NCBI GenBank assembly: GCA_007130825.1
Contig: SLRT01000132.1
Location: forward strand, 1-38,716
Length of the DNA stretch: 38,716 nucleotides
DNA from: Syntrophomonadaceae bacterium
GTDB lineage: Bacteria; Bacillota; Dethiobacteria; DTU022
Direction of reading: 5' to 3'
Below the pieces are notes generated by a model. It was not told the DNA's origin, ran no database searches, and saw only the letters and a list, made by a program, of their open reading frames with translations. Positions within the stretch are counted from its first letter, which is position 1; each line of letters opens with the position of its first letter. Positions 1 to 7,186 of the stretch are shown here, in pieces. A program made the position numbers and the translations under genes.

Positions 1-472
1 GCTTCTGCCGGGTAAGCCGGCCGTACTCGGGAAAGCGGGTGGTATCGTAGTAGACATCGCCGTCACTGATGTAGGCATAACCGTTCTGGAGCAGGCGCTC
101 GACCAATTCAATGATCTGGGGGATATGTTCGGTGGCCTTCGGTTTATAGTCGGCCGGCCGCACCCGCAAAGCGCTGACATCTTCTTCGTAGGCTTTTATG
201 AAACGATCGGCCAGTTCGCTCACACTAACTCCCTGTTCCTTGGCCCGGTTAATCATCTTGTCATCTATATCGGTATAGTTTTGGACCAGCGTTACCTTAT
301 AACCCCTGTACTCGAGGTAGCGCCTGACCAGGTCAAAAATAATAAAAACCCGGGCGTTACCGATATGGATGTAGTCATAAACCGTGGGGCCACAAACGTA
401 AAAAGTAACCAGCGGAGGCGCGCCGGGTTTCAGATCTTCCTTGCTGCGGGTTAAGGTATTATATATTTTCAC
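1..472 (-). CDS. cysS: Cysteinyl-tRNA synthetase, N-terminal part (cut by window edge)
   Basis: This class I aminoacyl-tRNA synthetase charges tRNA-Cys with cysteine in the cytoplasm. About 157 N-terminal codons are in the window; the rest lies beyond position 1. Reading the minus strand from a GTG at 472 gives a start V-K-I-Y-N-T, then [19 protein letters not shown]. This contains the zinc-ligand Cys of the CGPTVYD motif and the HIGH-type HIGN signature. It is followed by [12 protein letters not shown], also typical of CysS. A good ribosome site (GGAGG) lies upstream inside the end of cysE, whose stop codon (459-461) is inside cysS, so the genes overlap by 14 bases and are probably translationally coupled. 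The position at the end of the ispD-ispF-cysE-cysS run is the classic Firmicute order. The family call is firm; the start is likely. Confidence 0.95.
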   Translation of the reverse strand, partial: MKIYNTLTRSKEDLKPGAPPLVTFYVCGPTVYDYIHIGNARVFIIFDLVRRYLEYRGYKVTLVQNYTDIDDKMINRAKEQGVSVSELADRFIKAYEEDVSALRVRPADYKPKATEHIPQIIELVERLLQNGYAYISDGDVYYDTTRFPEYGRLTRQK

Positions 473-1130
473 GGCCACTTTTGCACATACCTCCGTTTTC
501 CAGATCTACCTGCTGGCAGCGAAGCTGATCAATCTGTTCCTGCAGGTTGCTTAGGGCTTCGGCAACCGGGTCGGGCATGTCGGTGTGATTAAGATTGACT
601 GAAGGCACCTTTTCCCCGTTATAATAGACCACTCTGCCTGGAATACCGACCACAGTGGCATTGGGCGGCGCCGATTTCAAAACCACCGATCCGGCTCCGA
701 TCCGGCTGTTTTTGCCGATCTCAATCGGCCCCAGCACTTTGGCCCCGGTGCCGACAACTACGTTGTCACGGACAGTCGGGTGACGCTTGCCCGTTTCTTT
801 ACCCGTTCCGCCCAGGGTTACTCCCTGGTAAAGGGTAACATTGGAACCTATTTCGGTGGTCTCACCGATGACCACGCCCATGCCGTGATCGATAAAGAAA
901 GCTTCCCCGATTCTTGCACCCGGATGAATCTCGATCCCGGTAAAAAACCTCGAAAGATGGGAAATCAGCCGCGGCAGTAAAACCAGGCCGCGCCGGAAAA
1001 AAAAGTGAGCTGCCCGGTGGCAAAACAAGGCATGCAGGCCCGGGTAACAGAGAAGCACTTCCAAAGTAGTTTTTGCCGCCGGATCTCTTTCTTTTACTGC
1101 CTGAATATCCTGTTTGATTCTTTTAAACAC
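459..1130 (-). CDS. cysE: Serine O-acetyltransferase
   Basis: It transfers acetyl from acetyl-CoA to L-serine, the first step of cysteine synthesis, and works in the cytoplasm. The 223-residue protein has an N-terminal helical part (about 1-65) and a left-handed beta helix of hexapeptide repeats (about 66-185). The active-site [11 protein letters not shown] motif has His82, and the [16 protein letters not shown] segment is the usual CoA and cofactor loop. The C-terminal 30 residues are a variable helical tail. The start is GTG at 1130, nine bases after AAAGGAG, which lies in the last codons of ispF. Only six bases separate ispF from cysE, and the 3' end overlaps cysS. gltX, which often lies between ispF and cysE in Firmicutes, is not here. 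Confidence 0.95.
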   Translation of the reverse strand: MFKRIKQDIQAVKERDPAAKTTLEVLLCYPGLHALFCHRAAHFFFRRGLVLLPRLISHLSRFFTGIEIHPGARIGEAFFIDHGMGVVIGETTEIGSNVTLYQGVTLGGTGKETGKRHPTVRDNVVVGTGAKVLGPIEIGKNSRIGAGSVVLKSAPPNATVVGIPGRVVYYNGEKVPSVNLNHTDMPDPVAEALSNLQEQIDQLRCQQVDLENGGMCKSGRENI

Positions 1131-1136
1131 GATTGA

Positions 1137-1613
1137 TTACTCCTTTTCCAGCATAACCACGGCCTGGGCGGCGATACCTTCTTCCCGGCCGCAAACTCCC
1201 AGGCCTTCAGTTGTCGTCGCCTTGATCGAAACGAGATCCCTGGAGACCGCCAAGGCGGCAGCTATATTATCCCGCATGGCCCCGACATGAGGAGCCAGCC
1301 GCGGAGATTGGGCAATTAATACCGCATCTGCGTTTACCAACCGCCAGCGTTTTCGGTCGAGTTTTTCCTTTACTGCCTTAAGCAAAACCAGGCTGGATAT
1401 ATTGCGGTAGCGCTGATCGTCGGATGGAAAATGAAACCCGATATCTCCCAGGCCGGCCGCTCCAAGTAAAGCATCGCTCAGGGCATGGAGCAGGACATCG
1501 GCATCGGAATGACCATCCAGGCCGAGATGGTGATCGATTTTTACCCCCCCTAAAACCAGGGGCCTTTCAGCCACCAGGCGATGCAGGTCATAGCCAATAC
1601 CCACACGGTTCAT
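1137..1613 (-). CDS. ispF: 2-C-methyl-D-erythritol 2,4-cyclodiphosphate synthase
   Basis: This enzyme of the MEP isoprenoid pathway cyclises CDP-methylerythritol 2-phosphate to MEcPP with loss of CMP. The 158-residue length is usual for the family. The start RVGIGYDLHRL carries the metal ligands Asp9 and His11. DGHSDADVLLHALSDALLGAAGLGDIGFHFP is the family signature with the third metal-binding His. TTTEGLGVCGREEGIAAQAV is the nucleotide-binding end. The ATG at 1613 overlaps the ispD stop by four bases (ATGA), a sign of coupled translation of two enzymes of one pathway. Confidence 0.97.
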   Translation of the reverse strand: MNRVGIGYDLHRLVAERPLVLGGVKIDHHLGLDGHSDADVLLHALSDALLGAAGLGDIGFHFPSDDQRYRNISSLVLLKAVKEKLDRKRWRLVNADAVLIAQSPRLAPHVGAMRDNIAAALAVSRDLVSIKATTTEGLGVCGREEGIAAQAVVMLEKE

Positions 1614-2302
1614 TTTACCGCGGTTCCTTTCAAAAATAAAGATGCCAGCATCAGATCGCGCAGAGAAGTTATCTTTAAGTTGAACTGTTCCCCGGACACG
1701 GTTTTAACCGGCCGGCCCAGGGCCTCTACCAGTGAAGCGTCGTCCGTTGCCGTTAAATTATGTTTCCCGGCATAGCGGTAAGCTTCAGTGATAATCTCCC
1801 GCCGGAAAACCTGCGGGGTCTGGACCAGACGCAGGCTTTCACGCACCGGCGTAGATATAATATTGCCTTGCCGGTCGACTTCTTTAACCGTATCGCTGAG
1901 AGGAATTACCGGAACAGCCGCGCCGAAGCTTTCAGCTGCATCAAGCAAGGCCTCGAGCAGTGCAGGTGAAGCCAGCGGTCTGGCCGCATCGTGAATACAA
2001 ACCAGGTCTGCTTGAACAGATGAAGCTTTAAGACCCCGGCTTACCGATTCCTGCCGGGTTGCGCCACCTTCGATCAGCCTGATCTCTGCCCCGGAGCAAT
2101 ACGGCTGCAGCAGGGCCAACACTTCTTCCCGGTCGCCCGGGGGAATAACCGCCACAATCTCGTCTACTCGCCGCTGCTCCAAAAAAAGGTTCAGTGAACG
2201 GGCCAATACCGGGATACCTTCCAGGTACATGTACTGCTTGCGGGCAGCGCTTTCCATGCGCGACCCCTGACCGGCAGCAGCAATGATCGCTAAAATAGAC
2301 AT
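1610..2302 (-). CDS. ispD: 2-C-methyl-D-erythritol 4-phosphate cytidylyltransferase
   Basis: It couples CTP to methylerythritol 4-phosphate in the MEP pathway. The 230-residue protein opens with the nucleotidyltransferase loop AIIAAAGQGSRM, which includes the CTP-contacting Arg. It continues with the family motifs GGATRQESVSRGL and VCIHDAARPL, then the IIEAYR-like and TDDASLVEALGRPV regions near the C terminus. The start is ATG at 2302. The gene lies 30 bases after yacL and overlaps ispF. With ispF it supplies two steps of isoprenoid synthesis from one mRNA. No oddities were seen. Confidence 0.96.
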   Translation of the reverse strand: MSILAIIAAAGQGSRMESAARKQYMYLEGIPVLARSLNLFLEQRRVDEIVAVIPPGDREEVLALLQPYCSGAEIRLIEGGATRQESVSRGLKASSVQADLVCIHDAARPLASPALLEALLDAAESFGAAVPVIPLSDTVKEVDRQGNIISTPVRESLRLVQTPQVFRREIITEAYRYAGKHNLTATDDASLVEALGRPVKTVSGEQFNLKITSLRDLMLASLFLKGTAVK

Positions 2303-2332
2303 TTATAGATAATAGACCTCATCCAAGTTTAC

Positions 2333-3442
2333 TTACTGTTTCATCCCGCTGACTTTATCAGCATCCTCTTTCGGTTTGGCAAAAATCATCCGCCCGGCGG
2401 CGGTTTGCAAAACACTGGTCACCAACACTTCAATTGTTTCCCCGATATAACGGCGTCCGCCTTCAACTACAACCATGGTGCCGTCATCGAGATAAGCAAC
2501 TCCCTGTCCGGCTTCTTTGCCCTCCTTGATAATCTGGGCCACCATCTCTTCTCCGGGCAGGACCACCGGTTTAACCGCATTGGCCAGTTCATTGATATTG
2601 AGCACGGAAACTCCCTGCAGTTCACAGACTTTGTTTAAATTATAATCATTGGTAATAATTTTGCCGTTAATGGTCTTGGCCAGGCGAACCAGTTTACTGT
2701 CCACCTCAGCTATATCGTCAAAATCGCCCTCGTAAATCTGCACCGGGATATTCATTTCTTTCTGGATCTTGTTCAGGACGTCCAGGCCGCGGCGGCCCCG
2801 GTTGCGCTTGAGCAAATCAGGTGAATCGGCAATGTGACGCAGCTCTTCCAAAACAAACCCGGCAACGACAATAACTCCTTCCAAAAAACCGGTCTTGCAA
2901 ATATCGACAATTCTTCCGTCAATGATAGCGCTGGTGTCAAGAATCTTGAATACTTCGTTTTCACCGCCTTTGCCGCGCGCACCCCGGTTGAAAAGATTGG
3001 ATAGGAACGCAAAATCGTCCTTGCGGTTAAGCAAAAATCTTACCCCGATAAACACCAGCAAGAAAGTCAGAACGGGGGCAAGATAAACCCCGATTACCGG
3101 TATACGGTAAATCGGAGTACTAAGCAGCAGGCCAACCAGCAGGGTAATAATCAGGCCGAAAACGACTAAGGCAATATCCTGGGTCGGCACTGACTTGAGT
3201 TTGCTGTCGGCCCAGGATAAAAACTGATTAAAAATATGAATTAATAAAGGAGTAATCAAAAAAAATATGAGTCCAAACAATAAAGCACCGATGGCATAAT
3301 AACCGATATTAACCGGGGTCAGTTGCATCCCTTCAGGAATATAGATATAATCTGAAACATACGGTTGCAGGCTTGAAAATACATAAAAACCGATAACCAC
3401 CCCTAACAGGGTTCCGAGCAGACGTAAAATTTTGTGTACCAC
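2333..3442 (-). CDS. yacL: YacL-type membrane PIN/TRAM domain protein
   Basis: The protein combines a membrane anchor, a PIN nuclease-fold domain and a TRAM domain. Four hydrophobic segments lie in the first 140 or so residues. The PIN domain begins at KILDTSAIIDGRIVDI (around residue 165), and further acidic residues occur at ITNDYNLN. The C-terminal TRAM segment contains GQGVAYLDDGTMVVVEGG. The family is widespread in Firmicutes next to ispD; its RNA or DNA target is not known. I prefer the GTG at 3442, eight bases after GGAGG. A longer form from GTG at 3451 would start inside the ribosome site itself. It leads the yacL-ispD-ispF-cysE-cysS transcript from the promoter at 3506-3535. Confidence 0.88.
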   Translation of the reverse strand: MVHKILRLLGTLLGVVIGFYVFSSLQPYVSDYIYIPEGMQLTPVNIGYYAIGALLFGLIFFLITPLLIHIFNQFLSWADSKLKSVPTQDIALVVFGLIITLLVGLLLSTPIYRIPVIGVYLAPVLTFLLVFIGVRFLLNRKDDFAFLSNLFNRGARGKGGENEVFKILDTSAIIDGRIVDICKTGFLEGVIVVAGFVLEELRHIADSPDLLKRNRGRRGLDVLNKIQKEMNIPVQIYEGDFDDIAEVDSKLVRLAKTINGKIITNDYNLNKVCELQGVSVLNINELANAVKPVVLPGEEMVAQIIKEGKEAGQGVAYLDDGTMVVVEGGRRYIGETIEVLVTSVLQTAAGRMIFAKPKEDADKVSGMKQ

Positions 3443-3472
3443 TGCACTCACCTCCTTTCAAAATAATTTTTA

Positions 3473-3535
3473 CAAATAAAAAAATACCAGGGAACTCTTC
3501 AAGACATTATAACTTAAAGTTTTCCCTGGAAGCAA
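3473..3535 (-). promoter_or_regulatory. carD terminator overlapping the yacL promoter
   Basis: On the minus strand a -35 TTGCTT (3530-3535) and a -10 TATAAT (3506-3511) are 18 bases apart and point to yacL. The same stretch holds the arms CCAGGGAA (3522-3529) and TTCCCTGG (3487-3494), followed by a T-rich tract (3486-3473). A transcript coming from carD would contain both arms and could terminate. A transcript starting at the promoter would lack the first arm. Direct reading supports both elements; dual function is inferred. Confidence 0.65.
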
Positions 3536-3577
3536 GATAATTCGCCATGATTGTTCCTGACTAATATGGATATGGAG

Positions 3578-4072
3578 TTATAACTGCTTGGGCGCCTGGT
3601 CAAAAATATCGTTCAGGTTACTGATGATTTCTGTCTGTTCCAGGTCCTGAACAAGTATCAGTTCGCTAATCAGAATCCGGCGCGCAGTATCAAGCATTTT
3701 GCCCTCACCGGTGGAAAGGCCTTTTTCCCGGTCTCTAAGCATCAGGTTGCGCACAACTTCGGCAACCTCAAATATATTGCCGCTTTTTATTTTTTCCAAG
3801 TGGTTCCGGTAACGCCTGTTCCAGTTGGCCGACAATTCGGGTTGATCTCCCTGTAAAACCACGAATACCAGGGGCACTTCATTTTCTTCAATCACATCCC
3901 GCAAGCCTACCTGCGATATATTGTCAGTGGGAATAAGCACTTTCATTTCACCAAGCGGGAGCTTCATGACATAATATTTCTTGCGCGCTCCAAGGATTTC
4001 TTTCTCCTCTATAGCCTCGATTATCCCCGCCCCATGCATTGGATAGACCACTTTGTCGCCAACACTGAACAA
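3578..4072 (-). CDS. carD: CarD/CdnL family transcription regulator
   Basis: This protein binds the RNA polymerase beta subunit and helps stabilise open promoter complexes in many bacteria. The 164-residue protein has the N-terminal Tudor-like RNA-polymerase-interaction domain (FSVGDKVVYPMHGAGIIEAIEEKE, about 1-60). A helical C-terminal DNA-binding part contains LSANWNRRYRNHLEKIKSG and the VVRNLMLRDREKGLSTGE segment. The start is TTG at 4072 behind a G-rich site (AAGGGGGCG). It stands alone behind a strong promoter and is followed by a terminator overlapping the yacL promoter. CarD next to the radA/yacL/ispD block is usual in Clostridia. Confidence 0.93.
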   Translation of the reverse strand: MFSVGDKVVYPMHGAGIIEAIEEKEILGARKKYYVMKLPLGEMKVLIPTDNISQVGLRDVIEENEVPLVFVVLQGDQPELSANWNRRYRNHLEKIKSGNIFEVAEVVRNLMLRDREKGLSTGEGKMLDTARRILISELILVQDLEQTEIISNLNDIFDQAPKQL

Positions 4073-4109
4073 TGCTTCGCCCCCTTAAAAACATAAGAAA
4101 CTTTGTTAC

Positions 4110-4138
4110 ATAATAACATAGCCCCCCCTTTGTGTCAA
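4110..4138 (-). promoter_or_regulatory. carD promoter
   Basis: Reading the minus strand, TTGACA (4133-4138) and TATTAT (4110-4115) are separated by exactly 17 bases, close to the housekeeping sigma consensus. The start site would fall about 30 bases before the carD TTG codon. Confidence 0.8.
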
Positions 4139-4174
4139 TTAAACATATAGTTTAACATATCCTAATTTAGGATA
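4139..4174. promoter_or_regulatory. Two palindromes upstream of the carD -35
   Basis: TTAAACATATAGTTTAA (4139-4155) is a six-base perfect inverted repeat directly next to the carD -35 box. TATCCTAATTTAGGATA (4158-4174) is a 17-base perfect palindrome around a central T. Neither is followed by a T tract, so they look like protein-binding sites rather than terminators. They lie between the divergent carD and the plus-strand gene at 4302. The regulator is unknown. Confidence 0.5.
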
Positions 4175-4223
4175 CAACAATAAAATTTGCAGCTTGATCG
4201 GGCCGTTTCACATGTTCTCTGGA

Positions 4224-4282
4224 CTATAGTTGACATGATCGTAAAAATAAAAGTATAATTACGTCAACAAGGCCAACTATAG
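4224..4282 (+). promoter_or_regulatory. Promoter of the 4302 gene, flanked by an inverted repeat
   Basis: TTGACA (4230-4235) and TATAAT (4254-4259) are both perfect consensus hexamers 18 bases apart. The arms CTATAGTTG (4224-4232) and CAACTATAG (4274-4282) are exact inverted repeats bracketing the promoter, with an inner pair TTGAC (4230-4234) and GTCAA (4263-4267). The left arm covers the -35 box, which suggests an operator. The promoter is directly readable; control by the repeat is inferred. Confidence 0.75.
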
Positions 4283-4301
4283 AAAAAGAGGTGACTGTCC
4301 A

Positions 4302-4700
4302 ATGAAAGATAACGAGGTTGTCGGTAACTTCCAGGATCTGGTGTCAGAGGCATTAATCCGCCACCGCAGCATCCTCGACTGCTTGTCCAAATACCAGGAA
4401 TCCGCTTCCCGGGTTAATCGCAGCATAATTAAAACAGTGACTGACTGCGGTTGTATCTCGATAAATGCCAATAAAAAAGAATACCCCGAAAAAGACTCGC
4501 TCAAAGAATGCGGGAAATATATGGATTCGCATATAAAAGGCGAGTTGTGTGAGAGCTGCCGGGAAATAATTGCCGAGGAGATTGGCAAGCATCTTTTCTA
4601 CCTGACAGCACTCTGTAATACCCTTGACTTTGAACTGGAAGACCTGTTTGGCCTGGAGCAAAACCGAATCAGCACTCTCGGTCATTTTCTGCTTTCATAA
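4302..4700 (+). CDS. Conserved small cysteine-containing helical protein, function unknown
   Basis: A 132-residue soluble protein without signal peptide or membrane segment. The first third (SEALIRHRSILDCLSKYQESASRVNRSIIKTVTDCGC) looks like a helical pair ending in a CGC motif. GELCESCREIIAEEI has a CxxC pair, so the four main cysteines could bind metal or an Fe-S cluster. The end, LTALCNTLDFELEDLFGLEQNRISTLG, resembles the helical end of MazG-like pyrophosphohydrolases. However, I see no clear ExxE catalytic motif, so I do not assign that activity. The start ATG follows GAGGTGA. I believe similar proteins occur in other Clostridia, but I cannot name a family. It is the only plus-strand gene in the first 11 kb and lies where disA is often found, between radA and carD. 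Confidence 0.8.
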   Translation: MKDNEVVGNFQDLVSEALIRHRSILDCLSKYQESASRVNRSIIKTVTDCGCISINANKKEYPEKDSLKECGKYMDSHIKGELCESCREIIAEEIGKHLFYLTALCNTLDFELEDLFGLEQNRISTLGHFLLS

Positions 4701-4752
4701 CGATCGGTTTTTGACTTTTATTAATTTAGGAGCAAAAATATTTTAGAACAAC

Positions 4753-4820
4753 ACCGGGTAAGATTGAAGCAGGAGGCAGTGCTACGGCAAAAAAGTCAGG
4801 TTTAATCAATCTTTACCCGG
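4753..4820. repeat. Long inverted repeat downstream of the 4302 gene
   Basis: CCGGGTAAGATTGA (4753-4766) pairs with TCAATCTTTACCCGG (4806-4820), a 14-base stem with one bulged T around a loop of about 39 bases. It is followed on the plus strand by the separate terminator at 4843. It could be a structured RNA element, the 3' UTR of the 4302 transcript, or a small mobile-element relic. It matches no riboswitch I know. Confidence 0.5.
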
Positions 4821-4842
4821 CGGTATTGAGTAATTTAATGAC

Positions 4843-4877
4843 AAGACCTGCGCAATTGTGTGCAGGTCTTTTTTTGT
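4843..4877 (+). terminator. Rho-independent terminator of the 4302 gene
   Basis: AGACCTGC (4843-4850) and GCAGGTCT (4862-4869) form an eight-base stem followed by seven T residues on the plus strand. It ends just before the 3' end of the convergent radA gene. Confidence 0.9.
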
Positions 4878-4898
4878 AAATCTCTGTATAAGATGTGC

Positions 4899-6266
4899 TT
4901 AATCCTGCAGCAAAGAGACCCCGATCGCTTCCTTGATATTATCCACCCCGATCAGCTGCAGGCCCGCGAATTCATTTGCCTCTGTTTTCAGCTCGGCCCG
5001 GTTAGCCCCGGGCATAATAAAGCGCTTGAACCCAAGCTTAAGGGCTTCATGCAAGCGCTGGCGAATGCGGCTGACCGGGCGTATTTCTCCGGTTAGGCCC
5101 ACTTCGCCGGCAGCTACTGTGTCCCCGTTCAGGGCTTTGCCCTGCAGGCTGGAAGTCAGGCTTAAAGCCAGGGCCAGGTCGGCGGCGGTTTCGTAGAGTC
5201 GCACGCCTCCGACTACGTTGACAAATGTATCGAGGCCAAAAAAAGTAATCCCGGCATGCTTTTCGAGCACAGCCAGGACAAGGGCCACCCGGTTCAAATC
5301 GATGCCTGCGGAGGTTCGCTTCGGCGCAGGGTAGCTGGTCGGGGCCACCAGCGACTGGATCTCGACCAAAAGCGGCCTGGTCCCTTCCATGCTGGCAGTA
5401 ATCACCGCCCCTGCAGACTGCTCCTTGCGGCAGGTGATAAAAAGGTGCGAGGGGTTAACTACTTCAACCATCCCCTCATTTTCCATCATGAATACCCCGA
5501 TCTCGTTGGTGGAGCCAAAACGGTTTTTCACCCCGCGTAAAATGCGGAAACTGTGATAGCGGTCGCCTTCCAGGTAGAGCACGCAATCAACCATATGCTC
5601 CAAAAGGCGCGGGCCGGCCATGGTTCCTTCCTTGGTCACATGCCCGACCAGAAATACAGCAATATTTTGCTCCTTGGCCAGGCGGATCAGTTCGGCGGTC
5701 ACCTCGCGCACCTGGCTCACACTTCCCGGCACCCCTTCCAGTTCGCTGCGATAGATCGACTGCACAGAATCGACCACCAGCACCGCCGGCTTGATTTGTC
5801 CTGCGGTTTCGATCAGAGCCCCGAGATCGGTAACTGCCGCCGTGTAAAAATTATCCTCTATATGCAGGCGTTCGGCGCGCATCTTTACCTGGCGCAGCGA
5901 CTCTTCGCCGCTGGCATAGAAAACGTTTTCTTTCGCGGCCAGGCAGGCCGCGGCCTGCAGCAGCAGGGTCGACTTGCCGATCCCGGGATCACCGCCGAGA
6001 AGGACTACCGATCCGGAGACGAGTCCTCCCCCGAGCACCCGGTCAAATTCAGCAATGCCGGTCATATAACGCTCTTCACCCGCCGCCGCAACCTCGCTTA
6101 AAGAAACGATTTTGGTTTCCGCTGCCGGGGCAACCGATCGCCGCTGGGGCACATTCTCAACCTCGGCCATGGTATTCCATTCATTGCAGGCCGGACAGCG
6201 CCCCATCCATTTATGGGCTTCATAACCGCAATCTACACAGCAAAAAAGCGTTTTTCTCCTGGCCAA
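4899..6266 (-). CDS. radA: DNA repair protein RadA/Sms
   Basis: This ATP-dependent DNA motor promotes branch migration in recombination and repair. The 455 residues are full length. An N-terminal C4 zinc finger has Cys10, Cys13, Cys24 and Cys27. The RecA-like core has Walker A GGDPGIGKST at 91-100 and the RadA-specific KNRFGSTNE motif near 250. A C-terminal Lon-protease-like domain (about 290-455) includes the GLTGEIRPV segment. The start is TTG at 6266 with GGAGGG upstream, only 17 bases after the nfo stop. In many Firmicutes radA directly follows clpC; here about 21 kb of metabolic and other genes separate them. Confidence 0.97.
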   Translation of the reverse strand: MARRKTLFCCVDCGYEAHKWMGRCPACNEWNTMAEVENVPQRRSVAPAAETKIVSLSEVAAAGEERYMTGIAEFDRVLGGGLVSGSVVLLGGDPGIGKSTLLLQAAACLAAKENVFYASGEESLRQVKMRAERLHIEDNFYTAAVTDLGALIETAGQIKPAVLVVDSVQSIYRSELEGVPGSVSQVREVTAELIRLAKEQNIAVFLVGHVTKEGTMAGPRLLEHMVDCVLYLEGDRYHSFRILRGVKNRFGSTNEIGVFMMENEGMVEVVNPSHLFITCRKEQSAGAVITASMEGTRPLLVEIQSLVAPTSYPAPKRTSAGIDLNRVALVLAVLEKHAGITFFGLDTFVNVVGGVRLYETAADLALALSLTSSLQGKALNGDTVAAGEVGLTGEIRPVSRIRQRLHEALKLGFKRFIMPGANRAELKTEANEFAGLQLIGVDNIKEAIGVSLLQD

Positions 6267-6283
6267 TAAAGCCCTCCCCCGAC

Positions 6284-7126
6284 TTACCGCCGTTCTAGCA
6301 AACAGGTAAGTCTTTCCAGGTTAGTTCTGTCCCACTCGGTGCCGTTTTCAGGTGTTTCAAGAATAACCGGCAGTCCTTCCGGCCACCCGTAGTTTAAAAC
6401 AGCGGCAAAGCCTTCATTCGCTATGCGGCCCTCACCAATGTGAGCGTGGCGATCGACACGGGAACCAAGTTCTACTTTTGTATCATTGACGTGAATAACA
6501 TGCAGGTTTTCCAGGCCAACCGTGCTGTCCAGGGCTGACAGCGTTTTATTCACCCCGGCAGAACTGCCCAGATCATAACCGGCCGCCCAGCTGTGGGCGG
6601 TATCGATACACACACCCAGGGTGTGTTTCGGAAAAGACTTAAGAATTTCGGCCAGTTCTTCGAACCGCGCCCCCAGGGCAGTACCGCTGCCGGCGGTATT
6701 TTCCAGGAGCAGCTTTACCGCAGCAGGCCAGCCGGGCAGATCTTCCTTTATAATACCGATAATCTGGGCCAGGCCTTTTTCCACGCCCTGCCCGCCGTGG
6801 TTGCCCGTGTGCAGAACCACGTAGGGGGACCGGTAAAACCCGGCCCGCTCCATTGTTTCATTGAGCAGTTTTCGCGATTTGACCAGGAACTCATTATTGC
6901 CGGAGGCAAGGTTGATCAGGTAGGCGCTGTGCACCACCAGGGGGTTAATATCTTTTTCTTTCAGCAGGGCAGCCCGTTTTTCCAGTTCCAAAGGCTCCAG
7001 TTTGCCCATTCGCCATCCGGTCGGGTTTCCGGGAAAAATCTGGATTGTCCGGCAGCCGATTTCAGATGCCCGCTCTACATTTTTCTTGAAGCCGCCCTTC
7101 TGCGGCATATGTACTCCAAAACGCAC
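6284..7126 (-). CDS. nfo: Endonuclease IV (AP endonuclease)
   Basis: It cuts the DNA backbone 5' to abasic sites in base excision repair. The 280-residue TIM-barrel protein has the usual family motifs: VVLHTGNHGG, VKLLLENTAGSGTALGARFEEL, GVCIDTAHSWAAGYD and HVNDTKVELGSRVDRHAHIGEG. Together these supply the His, Glu and Asp ligands of the three-zinc site. The start is GTG at 7126, seven bases after AGGAGG. It is close upstream of radA and the two may be cotranscribed as repair genes. Downstream spacing from the sirtuin gene is about 60 bases. Confidence 0.95.
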   Translation of the reverse strand: MRFGVHMPQKGGFKKNVERASEIGCRTIQIFPGNPTGWRMGKLEPLELEKRAALLKEKDINPLVVHSAYLINLASGNNEFLVKSRKLLNETMERAGFYRSPYVVLHTGNHGGQGVEKGLAQIIGIIKEDLPGWPAAVKLLLENTAGSGTALGARFEELAEILKSFPKHTLGVCIDTAHSWAAGYDLGSSAGVNKTLSALDSTVGLENLHVIHVNDTKVELGSRVDRHAHIGEGRIANEGFAAVLNYGWPEGLPVILETPENGTEWDRTNLERLTCLLERR

Positions 7127-7186
7127 CGTGTCTCCTCCTGTAAAATCATTATTTTCAGTAAATGCGTAGTCCGGGAAAATTTCGCT

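Noticed and set aside
125-454. 109-codon plus-strand frame opposite cysS
   Set aside because: Antisense to the conserved N-terminal part of CysS.
4749-4880. Riboswitch upstream of radA
   Set aside because: It lies downstream, not upstream, of radA (which reads leftward from 6266) and has no known riboswitch core.
5553-6101. 182-codon plus-strand frame opposite radA
   Set aside because: Antisense shadow of radA; no ribosome site, no family motif.
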